A stretch of 64,000 bases of DNA from Mucilaginibacter sabulilitoris (GCF_034262375.1 NZ_CP139558.1:6200001-6264000), one strand, 5' to 3'. Shown: positions 55,854 to 64,000, counted from the first letter of the stretch. Translations and numbers: made by a program. Notes: a model not told the origin generated them from the sequence alone.

Positions 55854-57296
55854 TCATTGCTTTGGAAGAATGGTTACGATTACTCTTTTATATCGGGTTA
55901 GCCGGGGCGTTCCTTTATCGGTAACCTTCAAGATGAAGTGAGTAGTTTGGAGACTACCTACCTCTGGCGCTTTTAACTCTGTAATGACAGACATGTTTTC
56001 TGCCGGAGTGACCGCTATTGTATTATCCAATGTTCCCGCTTCCCTGTATTGAAACCACTGAAAACTCAGGGCATCTCCATCAGGGTCATAGGATGCACTG
56101 CCGTCAAGACTAAATGTCTCGCCGGATTTTATAGTGAGCTGTTCAGGCATATTGAGTTTCGCAACCGGTGGGTGATTGGCAGCTTTATAATCCGTATTGC
56201 ACCAAGCCATTCTTGCCGCAAAATCATTCTGGATTTCTTCTCTCCATCTCCAAATCGTTACATGATTGTCTTTGTATGTACCTGTATCTTTTACAACGGC
56301 TCTTCCCCATTTGCCCTGCACCCAAGGTGTAAATTCGTCTTCGGCATTTGTCCAAAATGGTCTCGTCTCTTCTTCCAGCGGAACAATCCATTTCATCTTG
56401 GGGTCAAAGGGTGGTTTGTAAAATTCATAACGTCCACCCCAACCTCCCCAGTTTGGATGCTCCGGATTGTTCAGTCCATTTGGAATCAGCGAGAGCCAGG
56501 ACGGGGTATCACCCTCCATGCCAAAAGACACATCTGGATAGATGGCCCCGAGCGACCCATGTCCCTGCTGGACATTTCGCATAAGCCAATCATTGCTGAC
56601 AACTTCGTTGTTGGCGCCGGGAAATACGCTTAAGATTGCTGACCATGTAGCCGCATAATAATTTCCCGGGCTTGCGATGTAGAATAGATCGGGGAAATTC
56701 TTGCGTATCCATGTCCCCGAATTATCCTGATCCGAAATCGTGTATACTCTGAGCTTACTTATCAACCTTTTTGCTTCCCCTTCGCTTTTAGTCTCCCTGA
56801 TTTTCCAAAGTGCTTGCGCCAGTATATTCGGGCCGCCCCAAACAGTTACCCATAAAGGGCGGCTGTCATTCTTTTCAAGCATCTTGATGACCCAATCCGA
56901 ACCTTCCGAATCTTCGCCTTTTCCTACGCCTTCCATCCCATAAACCGGAAGGCCTTTTTTTACCAGGCTTAATAATTTTTGCGCTGTTGGAAATCCTGGT
57001 TCATGTTTTAGAAGATTAGGTTGCACCTTCTCATAACTATGAATGACTTTTTCAATGAGTTCTGGGCTAACCTTTCTTGATTGGTGAATGGATGTTGAAG
57101 CAATAAGTCCTACAATGTCGATTTGATTTGCGTATAGCATTAACCGGACCATCGACATAAAATCATCAGGCTCGTTTCCGATGTCTGTAATGACAATCAG
57201 GCGATGTTTGGCAATTGTTTGTCCAGAAGCCGTAATGTGTGTTGCAAGTACAATACTTAATACAAGTAGCGCAATTAACATTAGTCTTGTTTTCAT
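55854..57296 (-). CDS. Sde182-type nucleoside-hydrolase-like secreted protein
   Basis: 480 residues from the inner ATG at 57296, which gives a good signal peptide (MKTRLMLIALLVLSIVL); the ATG at 57326 adds ten charged residues. The N-terminal two thirds match the DUF1593/cellulose-binding Sde182 family with a nucleoside-hydrolase-like fold: TDIGNEPDDFMSMVRLMLYA, VYGMEGVGKG, VTVWGGPNILAQAL. The C-terminal roughly 95 residues (PPVAKLNMPEQLTIKSGETF onward, SYDPDGDALSFQW) form an Ig/cadherin-like domain. Members occur in plant-polysaccharide loci; the substrate is uncertain. Confidence 0.85.
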   Translation of the reverse strand: MKTRLMLIALLVLSIVLATHITASGQTIAKHRLIVITDIGNEPDDFMSMVRLMLYANQIDIVGLIASTSIHQSRKVSPELIEKVIHSYEKVQPNLLKHEPGFPTAQKLLSLVKKGLPVYGMEGVGKGEDSEGSDWVIKMLEKNDSRPLWVTVWGGPNILAQALWKIRETKSEGEAKRLISKLRVYTISDQDNSGTWIRKNFPDLFYIASPGNYYAATWSAILSVFPGANNEVVSNDWLMRNVQQGHGSLGAIYPDVSFGMEGDTPSWLSLIPNGLNNPEHPNWGGWGGRYEFYKPPFDPKMKWIVPLEEETRPFWTNAEDEFTPWVQGKWGRAVVKDTGTYKDNHVTIWRWREEIQNDFAARMAWCNTDYKAANHPPVAKLNMPEQLTIKSGETFSLDGSASYDPDGDALSFQWFQYREAGTLDNTIAVTPAENMSVITELKAPEVGSLQTTHFILKVTDKGTPRLTRYKRVIVTILPKQ

Positions 57297-57326
57297 TATT
57301 TTACTTTTTAATTTGGTAGGTTTCAT

Positions 57327-57820
57327 GTTTTGCTAATTGATTTTGAGTCGTTTTTACTGCAATCTTATTACCACCCGCCCACGGCCCAGGTTTTGAATGC
57401 GGGCATAAGTTTTTTTTGCATCTCTCCGCCGTTGAAACGTAACTCCCCGATAAGAATTCTCGTTAGTTTTATTGCGAAGTCGGGCTTTCCTAATTCAGAA
57501 ATTTTGAGAGCATACGGACGGCCTGCCTTAAACTTCGGAAAATGCAACATCTATTTGCCATCTTTATCAGTTTTCGCTTTTGTACTTACTTTACCAAGCG
57601 TTGCAACAATCAAAGAACCCGGAGCCGCGTTGCCATTGTGAAGTATCTTGGAAAACGGGCGGATACCCCGGAAGTTTGAAAGCATGCAACGCTGTATTGT
57701 TCAATCAGGATTAACCTAACAAAATGTATAGTCTTTTCAGGACGGGTCAATGAACAGCGTAAAAGCGAACACCAGCTGTTCGGTTGTGTTACAGTTACCG
57801 CGTACCAAAGCGTTTTATCT
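57327..57820. other. Intergenic region with one 60-codon ORF
   Basis: A minus-strand ORF (57368-57550; contains IGELRFNGGEMQKKLMPAFK, ends TWAVGGW) has protein-like composition and may be the C-terminal remnant of a lost gene; the family is not recognised. Other open frames look like shadows. Confidence 0.3.
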
Positions 57821-57848
57821 TGGTGAATATTAAAGCATTGTAAATTTG
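57820..57848 (+). promoter_or_regulatory. Strong Bacteroidota-type promoter of the AraC-FtsX fusion
   Basis: TTG (57820-57822), an 18-bp spacer, then TAAATTTG (57841-57848) match the -33/-7 consensus. The -7 box overlaps the first possible TTG start codon at 57846, so the real start is probably further in, at TTG 57858, 57867 or 57876 or GTG 57915. Confidence 0.5.
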
Positions 57849-60800
57849 GAACAGGAATTGAGTCCTTTGTACACATTGAAAACTTATACATTCCATATCA
57901 ACGTTTACGACTTCGTGTTTTTGGAAGCTATTTTCGTCGGACTGGCTTGTGCCATGCTTTTATGGTTCGCCAAAAGGCCACAACAGACCGCACACAGAAT
58001 TTTTGCCATAGCCTTGGTCATTATCGTTTTGTATATTGCCCGACTGTTAGCTATTGATGTTCGCCTGGCTACTTACATTCCTTATTGGAGCCGTATGCCG
58101 CTGCAGTTTTCGCTGGCTTTTGGTCCTCTTTTTTATTTTTACATATTAAAAATAACCCGCCCGGCGTATAAATTCAAGTCTAATGATCTGCTGCACTTCA
58201 TTCCGTTATTGCTCGAGCTATGTGTTCAGCTATTGGAGATCAATGAAAGTATTAAAACGGGCAAAGCTACTTATGAGACACCGGCTTTTGTCCGGATTAA
58301 CCCCTTGTTACAAATATTGTTGTTGATCTCAGTTTTCGTATACCTATACGCATCCCACAAGCTGATACGAAATTTTTATCGGCGTCTTCAATTTAACAAT
58401 GGTGACCGGTATAGATATGAAATGCGGTGGTTACATCGCCTGGTAATCGGGTTCAGCCTGCTTGGGCTATTTTGGATGTCTTTTGCTACCGCAGACTATT
58501 TTTATTATCACCGCCAGTTAGGTATCCACGCCTATTATCCGTTATACCTGCTTTTAGTGATGCTGACTATTTATACAGCAGCCGTTACTTTCAAGAGGAC
58601 TAAAACTTTGTTGCGCTCAGCTACAACTCCTGTTTTTAAACCGGCACCGCCGCCAGAATCGAAACAAAAGGGCATTTGGCTCAAGAAGTCCATGAAAACA
58701 AACATGTATTACCAGGACCCCGAGCTTAATTTGCCCTTGCTCGCTGAAAAATTAAATCTTCCGCACCATGAATTATCCCGCATAGTTAACACAGTATTGA
58801 AAAAAAGCTTTAGTGATTTTGTTAATGAATTCAGAGTTGCAGAAGTGATCCGGAAAATGCAGGATCCAGCTTATGGCCACCTGACCTTGCTCGGCATAGC
58901 ATTTGAGTCCGGATTTAGTTCAAAGACCAATTTCAACCGAACTTTTAAACAAATGACCGGAAAAAGCCCGGCAGTGTATAAACTTGAGCTACAAAAAGAG
59001 CGACCGTATTATAATATGGAACGACAGCCACGTTTCGCCGGAGTAATTTTAAACCAGGAAACGGCTCAGCAGCGGGCCGTTAAGAAATCCAATCGGAACG
59101 GTATGTTTAAAAATTATTTCAAGATCGCCTGGCGCACCCTGGTACGTCATAAAAGTTATACCACCATCAACATAGCGGGTCTGGCGATAGGCATTGCAGC
59201 TTGCCTGCTCATATTTTTAGTTGTTCAATACGAAACTAGTTTCGATGACTTTCATACTAATAAGGACCGCATTTATCGCGTAGTATTAGTGCGAAACGGC
59301 CCTGACGGGTCACATGCGGGTTCCGGAACACCAATGCCCTTAGCTGATGGCATAAAGATTGACTTCCCACAGATAAAGCAGCTGGGGAATATCTTTCAAA
59401 ATGGCGGATCGCATTACATGGTGGGCAATGAGCGTGATGGAGGACAATTGAAAAAGTTTAAAGAAGACCTCGCGTATTATGCTGATCCTGGTTTTTTTGA
59501 AATCTTTGATTTCAAGTGGCTGGCTGGAGATAAAAACACCGCTTTGGCGGAGCCTAATACCGTTGTTTTATCCCGCGATGAAGCCGATAAATTCTTTGGC
59601 GACTGGCATAAGGCGATGGGCAAAACAATAAGGTACGAAAATCAGCGGGACCTGAAAGTGACCGGCATTTTAGAGAATACCCCACCCAATACTGATTTCC
59701 CCATGAGACTCGCTATTTCCTGGGCTACAGTCACCGGACAAGGCGGCGATTTTAATCGCAGTATGCAGGATTGGGTAAGCACTTTCGGAAGCAGGAATTG
59801 TTATATGATTTTACCCTACGATGTAAATGAGAAGCAGTTTAACACCGCCCTGGCAACGTTGGCGAAAAAACATGTGCCAGCGCCCTATAATAAAAATGAG
59901 ATCTTTCAATTACAGCCATTGAAAGATATGCATTATAGTACTGAAACGGGTGTTTACAGCGGTCGCACTTTCAGCAAGGAATTGATCAGTGCGATCAGTT
60001 TGATCGGCTTGTTCCTGCTCGTTATAGCTTGTGTAAACTTTATCAACCTGGCTACAGCCCAGGCCGTAAACAGGTCTAAAGAGGTTGGCGTGCGTAAAGT
60101 TTTGGGCAGCAACCGTTACCAACTGGTATTGCAATTTATTACCGAAACCTTGATCATAACTTCGTCTGCTGTTGTATTGGCTACTATAATCGCAATGGTG
60201 GTCTTGCCTATGTTAAACAATCTGCTCGAGGTCCAGCTAAGCGCCGCCTTCCTGGCCGATCCGATGGTAATTTTGTTTTTAGTGAGTGTCGTCATCGGTG
60301 TTACACTTTTGGCCGGCTCCTACCCGGCGCTCGTGTTATCTGGATTTAATCCAATAGAGGCGTTAAGAAACAGGATCAGCGCCAGTAGGGCAAGTGGAAT
60401 TTCCCTGCGCAGGGTATTGGTAGTGGCGCAGTTCTGTATCGCACAGTTCCTGGTAATCGGTACCCTCGTGCTCATTTACCAAATGAATTATTTCAAAAAT
60501 AAATCCCTCGGATTTAACAAAGATGCCGTGATCACAGTTCCTTTCCCTGCCGATAGCATTGGCAGATCAAGAGTTGATGTACTGAAAGGCCAGCTGCTGG
60601 AGCAACCGGGAATCAAAGACATTAGTATTAGTTTGTTCGGCCCTTCGGATAATAATGATTGGTACAGTGATTTTAAATTCAACAACTCGCCCAAACCTGT
60701 TGATTTTGCCGCATGCCTTAAATGGGCCGATCCGGAGTATTTTAGGTTATACGATATTCAATTTTTGGCGGGCAGCCCTTATAATAAATCAGATACCGTA

Positions 60801-61532
60801 TCTGGCTATGTAGTTAATGAGAGATTAATACACATGCTTGGAATTACCGACCCGAGACAGGCCATAGGCAAATACATTATGTTATGGGATAAAAAGATCT
60901 TGAATGCGCAGATTACCGGTGTAGTGAAAGATTATAATGTGGGCTCGCTCCGTAACGCTATACCACCGGTTTTGATGGGGCCCTGGAAAAGACAGTATTC
61001 GAAGCTGAATATCAAAATCCAAACCGAGCACGTGAAACAGACACTTGTTGGTATTGAGCACCTGTGGAACAAAACATACCCGGAAGGTGTGTACGAATAT
61101 CAATTCCTCGATAAAACAATAGCGGATTTTTATAGGAATGAAGATGAATTATCTACGCTTTATAAAATATTCGCTGGCATAGCCATATTTATTTCCTGTC
61201 TTGGTTTATATGGCTTAGTATCGTTTATGGCTGTTCAACGTACTAAAGAAGTAGGGATACGCAAAACTTTAGGTGCTTCCGTAGGGCATATCGTGTACCT
61301 GTTCTCCAAAGAGTTTACACTGCTTATTGTCATTGCGTTTGCCATTTCGGCCCCCATAGGTTACTATTTCATGCATAGATGGCTACAGGATTATACCTAT
61401 CGGATCAACATCGGGCCGGATATTTTTATCGTCGCGATATTAGTCTCAGTGATAATTGCCTGGACAAGTGTAGGTTACAAGGCTATAAAAGCGGCACTGG
61501 CTAACCCTGTAAAGAGCCTGAGGAGCGAATAA
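57846..61532 (+). CDS. Seven-TM AraC regulator fused to FtsX/MacB-type ABC permease
   Basis: A single 1228-codon frame. Residues about 20-255 hold seven membrane helices, 277-385 an AraC helix-turn-helix (LNLPLLAEKLNLPHHELSRI, then KTNFNRTFKQMTGKSPAVYK), 386-419 a linker, and 420-1228 a complete two-module FtsX permease: helix TINIAGLAIGIAACLLIFLV, MacB periplasmic domain, three helices, then a second module ending NPVKSLRSE. Each part has the usual size of a stand-alone protein (about 390 and 809 residues); M420 (ATG at 59103) is exactly where normal Bacteroidota permeases begin. The start is uncertain, since no ATG precedes TM1. An ATPase partner is not encoded nearby. See findings. Confidence 0.9.
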   Translation: MEQELSPLYTLKTYTFHINVYDFVFLEAIFVGLACAMLLWFAKRPQQTAHRIFAIALVIIVLYIARLLAIDVRLATYIPYWSRMPLQFSLAFGPLFYFYILKITRPAYKFKSNDLLHFIPLLLELCVQLLEINESIKTGKATYETPAFVRINPLLQILLLISVFVYLYASHKLIRNFYRRLQFNNGDRYRYEMRWLHRLVIGFSLLGLFWMSFATADYFYYHRQLGIHAYYPLYLLLVMLTIYTAAVTFKRTKTLLRSATTPVFKPAPPPESKQKGIWLKKSMKTNMYYQDPELNLPLLAEKLNLPHHELSRIVNTVLKKSFSDFVNEFRVAEVIRKMQDPAYGHLTLLGIAFESGFSSKTNFNRTFKQMTGKSPAVYKLELQKERPYYNMERQPRFAGVILNQETAQQRAVKKSNRNGMFKNYFKIAWRTLVRHKSYTTINIAGLAIGIAACLLIFLVVQYETSFDDFHTNKDRIYRVVLVRNGPDGSHAGSGTPMPLADGIKIDFPQIKQLGNIFQNGGSHYMVGNERDGGQLKKFKEDLAYYADPGFFEIFDFKWLAGDKNTALAEPNTVVLSRDEADKFFGDWHKAMGKTIRYENQRDLKVTGILENTPPNTDFPMRLAISWATVTGQGGDFNRSMQDWVSTFGSRNCYMILPYDVNEKQFNTALATLAKKHVPAPYNKNEIFQLQPLKDMHYSTETGVYSGRTFSKELISAISLIGLFLLVIACVNFINLATAQAVNRSKEVGVRKVLGSNRYQLVLQFITETLIITSSAVVLATIIAMVVLPMLNNLLEVQLSAAFLADPMVILFLVSVVIGVTLLAGSYPALVLSGFNPIEALRNRISASRASGISLRRVLVVAQFCIAQFLVIGTLVLIYQMNYFKNKSLGFNKDAVITVPFPADSIGRSRVDVLKGQLLEQPGIKDISISLFGPSDNNDWYSDFKFNNSPKPVDFAACLKWADPEYFRLYDIQFLAGSPYNKSDTVSGYVVNERLIHMLGITDPRQAIGKYIMLWDKKILNAQITGVVKDYNVGSLRNAIPPVLMGPWKRQYSKLNIKIQTEHVKQTLVGIEHLWNKTYPEGVYEYQFLDKTIADFYRNEDELSTLYKIFAGIAIFISCLGLYGLVSFMAVQRTKEVGIRKTLGASVGHIVYLFSKEFTLLIVIAFAISAPIGYYFMHRWLQDYTYRINIGPDIFIVAILVSVIIAWTSVGYKAIKAALANPVKSLRSE

Positions 61533-61751
61533 TTCAATTTATATAATGAAGTTTAAGTATAATCAAACAGGTCGAATGCTGGTCATCGGGTCCGGCTTAC
61601 ATTGATCAACACTGTTTATTGTAAACTTTCCGGCACCTGCCAGGATGCCGGAGAGTTCCTGCCAACACTTCAAACGGCGTCAGCATGATTTAACCCTGAG
61701 ATAGAGGAATTAGTTGATTAAGCGGGCTTTCAGTTTTGATCATCCTATTTT
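61533..61751. other. Short region after the fusion gene
   Basis: Contains a hairpin CCGGCA/TGCCGG (61640-61661 region) about 100 bp after the stop but without a T tract. No gene. Confidence 0.35.
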
Positions 61752-62051
61752 TTAAAAGCTGGTTTTTAAGCCTGTTTTGTACCTGTTCTTAAACTCTTCG
61801 GCGAATTGTGCGGCTTTGTTATCGGACATACCTACCGGCCGGAATCCCTCCGGCAGATTAGCAGTATGGGCAATTCGACCGATATGCATTAATTGCAGAA
61901 ATATCTTAGAGCCGCCCTCATACACAGCTTTGGTAACAGCTTCCCAGCCTTTGATCTGCGCTTGAAAAAAGATGCCGGGAATACGCGGATAGCCTAAACC
62001 CTCCTGCGTTGGTACGGCGCCTTTCCTTTGAGCTACCGCACAAAAGCTTGG
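61752..62051 (-). pseudogene. Old Yellow Enzyme (NemA-type) fragment
   Basis: The frame reads GLGYPRIPGIFFQAQIKGWE, then KIFLQLMHIGRIAHTANLPE, the conserved FMN-enzyme segment that contains the active-site region of alkene reductases. No start codon exists; the frame opens after a stop at 62054. After GFRPVG the sequence no longer follows the family and ends at 61752, so most of the barrel has been deleted. Confidence 0.7.
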
Positions 62052-62092
62052 CTACAAACTTGAGCGAATACTTTCTTTTCTTTAGTATTTCC

Positions 62093-63079
62093 CTATTTCT
62101 TTTGTAATTGTTTGAGCCGGCCTTGATAGGATTGCCAGTAGTGTCGTTTTGCGGTTTCGTCTAAGAACGAGGAAAACGTGAACCGCTCAACAGCATCTGA
62201 TTGTGAAACCATTAATTCCATCATTTCATTAAATACTTTTTCCGCGATACCTGCTTCCCTGGCCAACACACTGAATTGATGGCTTAATTTACCTTGTGCC
62301 ATGTTTTTTGGCAATAGACCGTCATCAAGTGCGAAGTCCCGGTCGCTTATATGGGCACGACTATTCAACAGATCATAAGCAGGGCTGAGACGGTAATCGC
62401 CAAGCGGCGTTTCCAGTAACGAGAAATTCTTAAAGTGAGCATCTCCATTCGAGAATAAATAATTGAAAATTAATAGTTTCAGTAGCTTTGGCGCTTCGAG
62501 TTTATATGCCGGTACGAATTTTTCCATCAGTTGGAATAGCTCAAGGTAATTTCCTTCGTATTTATAATGTTCACCGTGCGTTTGCGGTGTTCTGCCTGCA
62601 AGCGAAGCAAAATCATCTTGCGCCAGTTTGCTGCCATCCGGCTTAACGTCGAACCGTTTGGTAATATATGCAGGCGCGCCATTTTTAAAAAAAATCAGAG
62701 CATTCTCGGCGGTTTCAATACCGTAGACCTGGCGGGCGATTTGCATCGTTACATGCTCATTTGCCGGCATCTGATCTGATTTTCGGCCAGCATTTGGAAT
62801 CGGTTTAAGAATATATTTTCCACGCTCCCCCTCGCTAATCAGCCTAAGTTTGTTCTTTTCCAGCAAGACCGAGAATTTCTCCTGTACACCTGAGATGGAC
62901 ATTCGTTTCCTGTTTTCTTCAAATAATTCATCAGTTTCCGGATTAGAAGCGGGAGAATCGTAAGGTAGAATGTGGCTGACCTTTTTGCCATTGAAAACCC
63001 GGACGAGACAAGTACGGCTATAGGTATCGTAACCGGGCGCTAATGTGCCGGGGCAATATTCAATTTCTGGTATACTCAT
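62093..63079 (-). CDS. hipT: HipT-like Ser/Thr kinase toxin (HipA C-terminal domain)
   Basis: 328 residues covering the HipA core without its N-terminal subdomain. The Gly-rich loop has SISGVQEKF with S61 and S63, equal to the SIS autophosphorylation motif of HipT. Catalytic residues are N211/D213 (SNGDAHFKN) and D236 (PAYDLLN). HipA-class kinases phosphorylate aminoacyl-tRNA synthetases (HipT: TrpRS), causing dormancy; the target here is inference. The start overlaps the stop of the upstream HipS-like gene (ATGA), so the ratio of toxin and antitoxin is probably set by coupling. Confidence 0.9.
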   Translation of the reverse strand: MSIPEIEYCPGTLAPGYDTYSRTCLVRVFNGKKVSHILPYDSPASNPETDELFEENRKRMSISGVQEKFSVLLEKNKLRLISEGERGKYILKPIPNAGRKSDQMPANEHVTMQIARQVYGIETAENALIFFKNGAPAYITKRFDVKPDGSKLAQDDFASLAGRTPQTHGEHYKYEGNYLELFQLMEKFVPAYKLEAPKLLKLLIFNYLFSNGDAHFKNFSLLETPLGDYRLSPAYDLLNSRAHISDRDFALDDGLLPKNMAQGKLSHQFSVLAREAGIAEKVFNEMMELMVSQSDAVERFTFSSFLDETAKRHYWQSYQGRLKQLQKK

Positions 63080-63405
63080 TCGTTGTCAATTTTATGTATG
63101 GTTACCGCGCCGATGGTATCGTTTTTTGCAATAGTGATCAATAACCCGAAATAATCATCCCGGTCCAGGCGGTTGAGTTTACATACGACCTGCTTATTGG
63201 AGCCTTCCGGCAGCATATTATAAAAAAAGGGGAAAAGAAATTCGGAGTGATATGCTTGGTGCCTCTTTGGCAAGGTAAGGCTAATGGCCGCTTTGCCTGG
63301 GTCGTCGACCCAGGAAGGATCATACGCAAATGAGAACGATCCATCGTCATGCTGGGTTAATGTACCGGCTGCTTCATCTTTAAATAATACTTGTGCCGTT
63401 CTCAT
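63076..63405 (-). CDS. hipS: HipS-like antitoxin (HipA N-terminal subdomain as separate protein)
   Basis: 109 residues matching the Couple_hipA / N-subdomain 1 region: LFKDEAAGTLTQHDDGSFSF, AISLTLPKRHQAY, LFPFFYNMLPEGSN, DYFGLLITIAKNDTIGAVTI. In full-length HipA this is the first roughly 100 residues of the kinase; here it is its own gene, as in HipBST systems where HipS blocks the HipT active site. Its ATG shares one base with the hipB stop (TAATG). Confidence 0.88.
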   Translation of the reverse strand: MRTAQVLFKDEAAGTLTQHDDGSFSFAYDPSWVDDPGKAAISLTLPKRHQAYHSEFLFPFFYNMLPEGSNKQVVCKLNRLDRDDYFGLLITIAKNDTIGAVTIHKIDNE

Positions 63406-63620
63406 TAATTATTCGATTTCGTCTTTATTTTCATGGTTATTTCGAGGCCTAATGCATCTCCAAGTTTTTGCAATGTTATTATGGTTGGATTTCCTTTCCC
63501 GCTTTCGAATTGCTTGACGGTTCTCAATCCCACGCCCGACAATTCTGCCAGCGTTTCTTGTGTAACCTGGAGTGACTCCCGCCGCTCCTTTATCATCTTT
63601 ATAAGTTTTTCAAAGTGCAT
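63405..63620 (-). CDS. hipB: HipB-like XRE antitoxin/repressor
   Basis: 71-residue helix-turn-helix of XRE type (VTQETLAELSGVGLRTVKQF, then ESGKGNPTIITLQKLGDALG). It is the first gene of the hipBST-like operon. It should repress its own promoter by binding the 19-bp operators listed next; operator A spans its start codon. Confidence 0.9.
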   Translation of the reverse strand: MHFEKLIKMIKERRESLQVTQETLAELSGVGLRTVKQFESGKGNPTIITLQKLGDALGLEITMKIKTKSNN

Positions 63621-63631
63621 TATGTTGCTCT
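63613..63631. promoter_or_regulatory. hipB operator A
   Basis: AAGTGCATTATGTTGCTCT, one of three sites with the pattern AAGTGYAKTAYRWTGCWCT. It covers the hipB start codon (63618-63620). Confidence 0.7.
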
Positions 63632-63639
63632 ATTTATTA

Positions 63640-63647
63640 CAAATATA
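63640..63647 (-). promoter_or_regulatory. hipBST -7 box
   Basis: TATATTTG on the minus strand fits TAnnTTTG and lies 19 bp before the hipB ATG, between operators A and C. Confidence 0.5.
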
Positions 63648-63666
63648 TTATTTATAATTGTAAGGA

Positions 63667-63700
63667 CATTAAAAAGTGTAGTACAATGCACTTTTTAATG
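63667..63700. promoter_or_regulatory. hipB operator C within a perfect palindrome
   Basis: 12-bp arms CATTAAAAAGTG/CACTTTTTAATG around a 10-bp spacer. The 19-bp operator core is 63674-63692, 61 bp from operator A. It would cover the -33 region. Confidence 0.7.
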
Positions 63701-63733
63701 TCGACTTCAGGTTTTGCAAAGAAGCCAAGCAAA

Positions 63734-63752
63734 AAGTGCAGTATATTGCTCT
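63734..63752. promoter_or_regulatory. hipB operator B
   Basis: AAGTGCAGTATATTGCTCT, third copy, 60 bp from operator C. It differs from operator A at 2 of 19 positions. Confidence 0.65.
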
Positions 63753-63867
63753 TTTATGCATAGATTACCTAGAGGAGCTTTTTATTTTCATGTATATTGC
63801 CAATTAAAGTTATGTAATTGAAAGTTTTCACCATGGAAATTGTAAACCCATCTGTATTTTATAACAG

Positions 63868-64000
63868 ATGAGCAAATTTATACAAAGACAGATAGCACCT
63901 ATCAAGACCCAACAAGCAAAATTTCCTGTTTTAAGTGTCACTGGTTTCCCCAGCAATCAGGTAAGACAACCTTGTTAAAAGAGCTTTTAATCTATAAATT
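63868..64000 (+). pseudogene. AAA ATPase (DUF4143/AAA_14 type) start, frameshifted, runs off window
   Basis: From ATG 63868 the frame reads MSKFIQRQIAPIKTQQAKFP VLSVTG and then loses homology, while the next frame over gives SGKTTLLKELLIYK, the Walker A motif that normally follows VTGPRQ in this family. A one- or two-base indel near 63935 therefore breaks the gene, and the original frame stops soon after. The 3' part is outside the window. An inverted repeat CATCTGT/ACAGATG (63849-63870) surrounds the start. Confidence 0.6.

Noticed and set aside
56049..56633. 194-codon plus-strand ORF inside the Sde182-type gene
   Set aside because: It is antisense to a well-supported protein with clear domains.
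57330..57641. 103-codon plus-strand ORF
   Set aside because: It overlaps other short frames and has no domain; judged a chance ORF in an intergenic region.
59103..61532. Separate permease gene starting at ATG 59103
   Set aside because: The upstream AraC frame runs through without a stop, so the sequence supports one continuous gene; internal initiation remains possible and is noted as a test.
61640..61661. Terminator after the AraC-FtsX gene
   Set aside because: A stem is present but with no T tract and about 100 bp from the stop; too weak to call.

Overview
The window is a chromosomal segment of a plant-polysaccharide-degrading Bacteroidota, most likely a Sphingobacteriaceae relative (Mucilaginibacter/Pedobacter type). 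Signs are two SusC/SusD pairs, a hybrid two-component system, AraC-coupled sugar clusters, TAnnTTTG-type -7 boxes, absence of purine-rich ribosome sites and many short or ATGA-overlapping gene junctions. The genus is inference; no rRNA, tRNA or CRISPR is visible.

Region 1 (1-21.2 kb). After the 3' end of a TPR/helix-turn-helix regulator comes a pectin utilisation locus: a seven-gene enzyme operon (GH28, esterase, CE12, esterase, GH105, CE8, GH43), a 1458-residue hybrid sensor/AraC regulator, then SusC and SusD. The enzymes strip methyl and acetyl groups, remove arabinose and hydrolyse the galacturonan/rhamnogalacturonan backbone; SusCD imports the oligomers. The enzyme operon and susC share a promoter-proximal element (CCAATTTTTAAACCT-like, 34 bp before a -7 box), a candidate binding site of the hybrid regulator.

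Region 2 (21.2-29.4 kb). An accessory zone of decayed mobile and defence DNA: an IS3-type end, an unidentified C-terminal fragment, a DUF1016 nuclease fragment and a tyrosine-recombinase fragment. An intact Fic protein follows, preceded by five 24-bp direct repeats, then a membrane-anchored pentapeptide-repeat protein, an unknown membrane protein and further degraded ORFs.

Region 3 (29.1-48 kb). A second glycan locus on the minus strand: GH20, SusC, SusD, TIM-barrel isomerase, PhyH dioxygenase, MFS sugar transporter, GH20 with a PA14 domain, an unclassified large secreted hydrolase-like protein and the stump of a GH78 rhamnosidase. A divergent AraC regulator sits at its head and a GH97 follows on the plus strand. 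It probably handles a beta-N-acetylhexosamine-containing glycan.

Region 4 (48-57.3 kb). Small secreted proteins, a beta-propeller protein, a LytS/LytTR pair, a DUF4267 membrane protein, a broken Crp/Fnr regulator and a Sde182-type nucleoside-hydrolase-like protein.

Region 5 (57.8-64 kb). A 1228-residue single-frame fusion of a seven-TM AraC regulator with an FtsX/MacB permease, an Old Yellow Enzyme remnant, a three-gene HipBST-like toxin-antitoxin operon with three regularly spaced operators, and the frameshifted start of an AAA ATPase.
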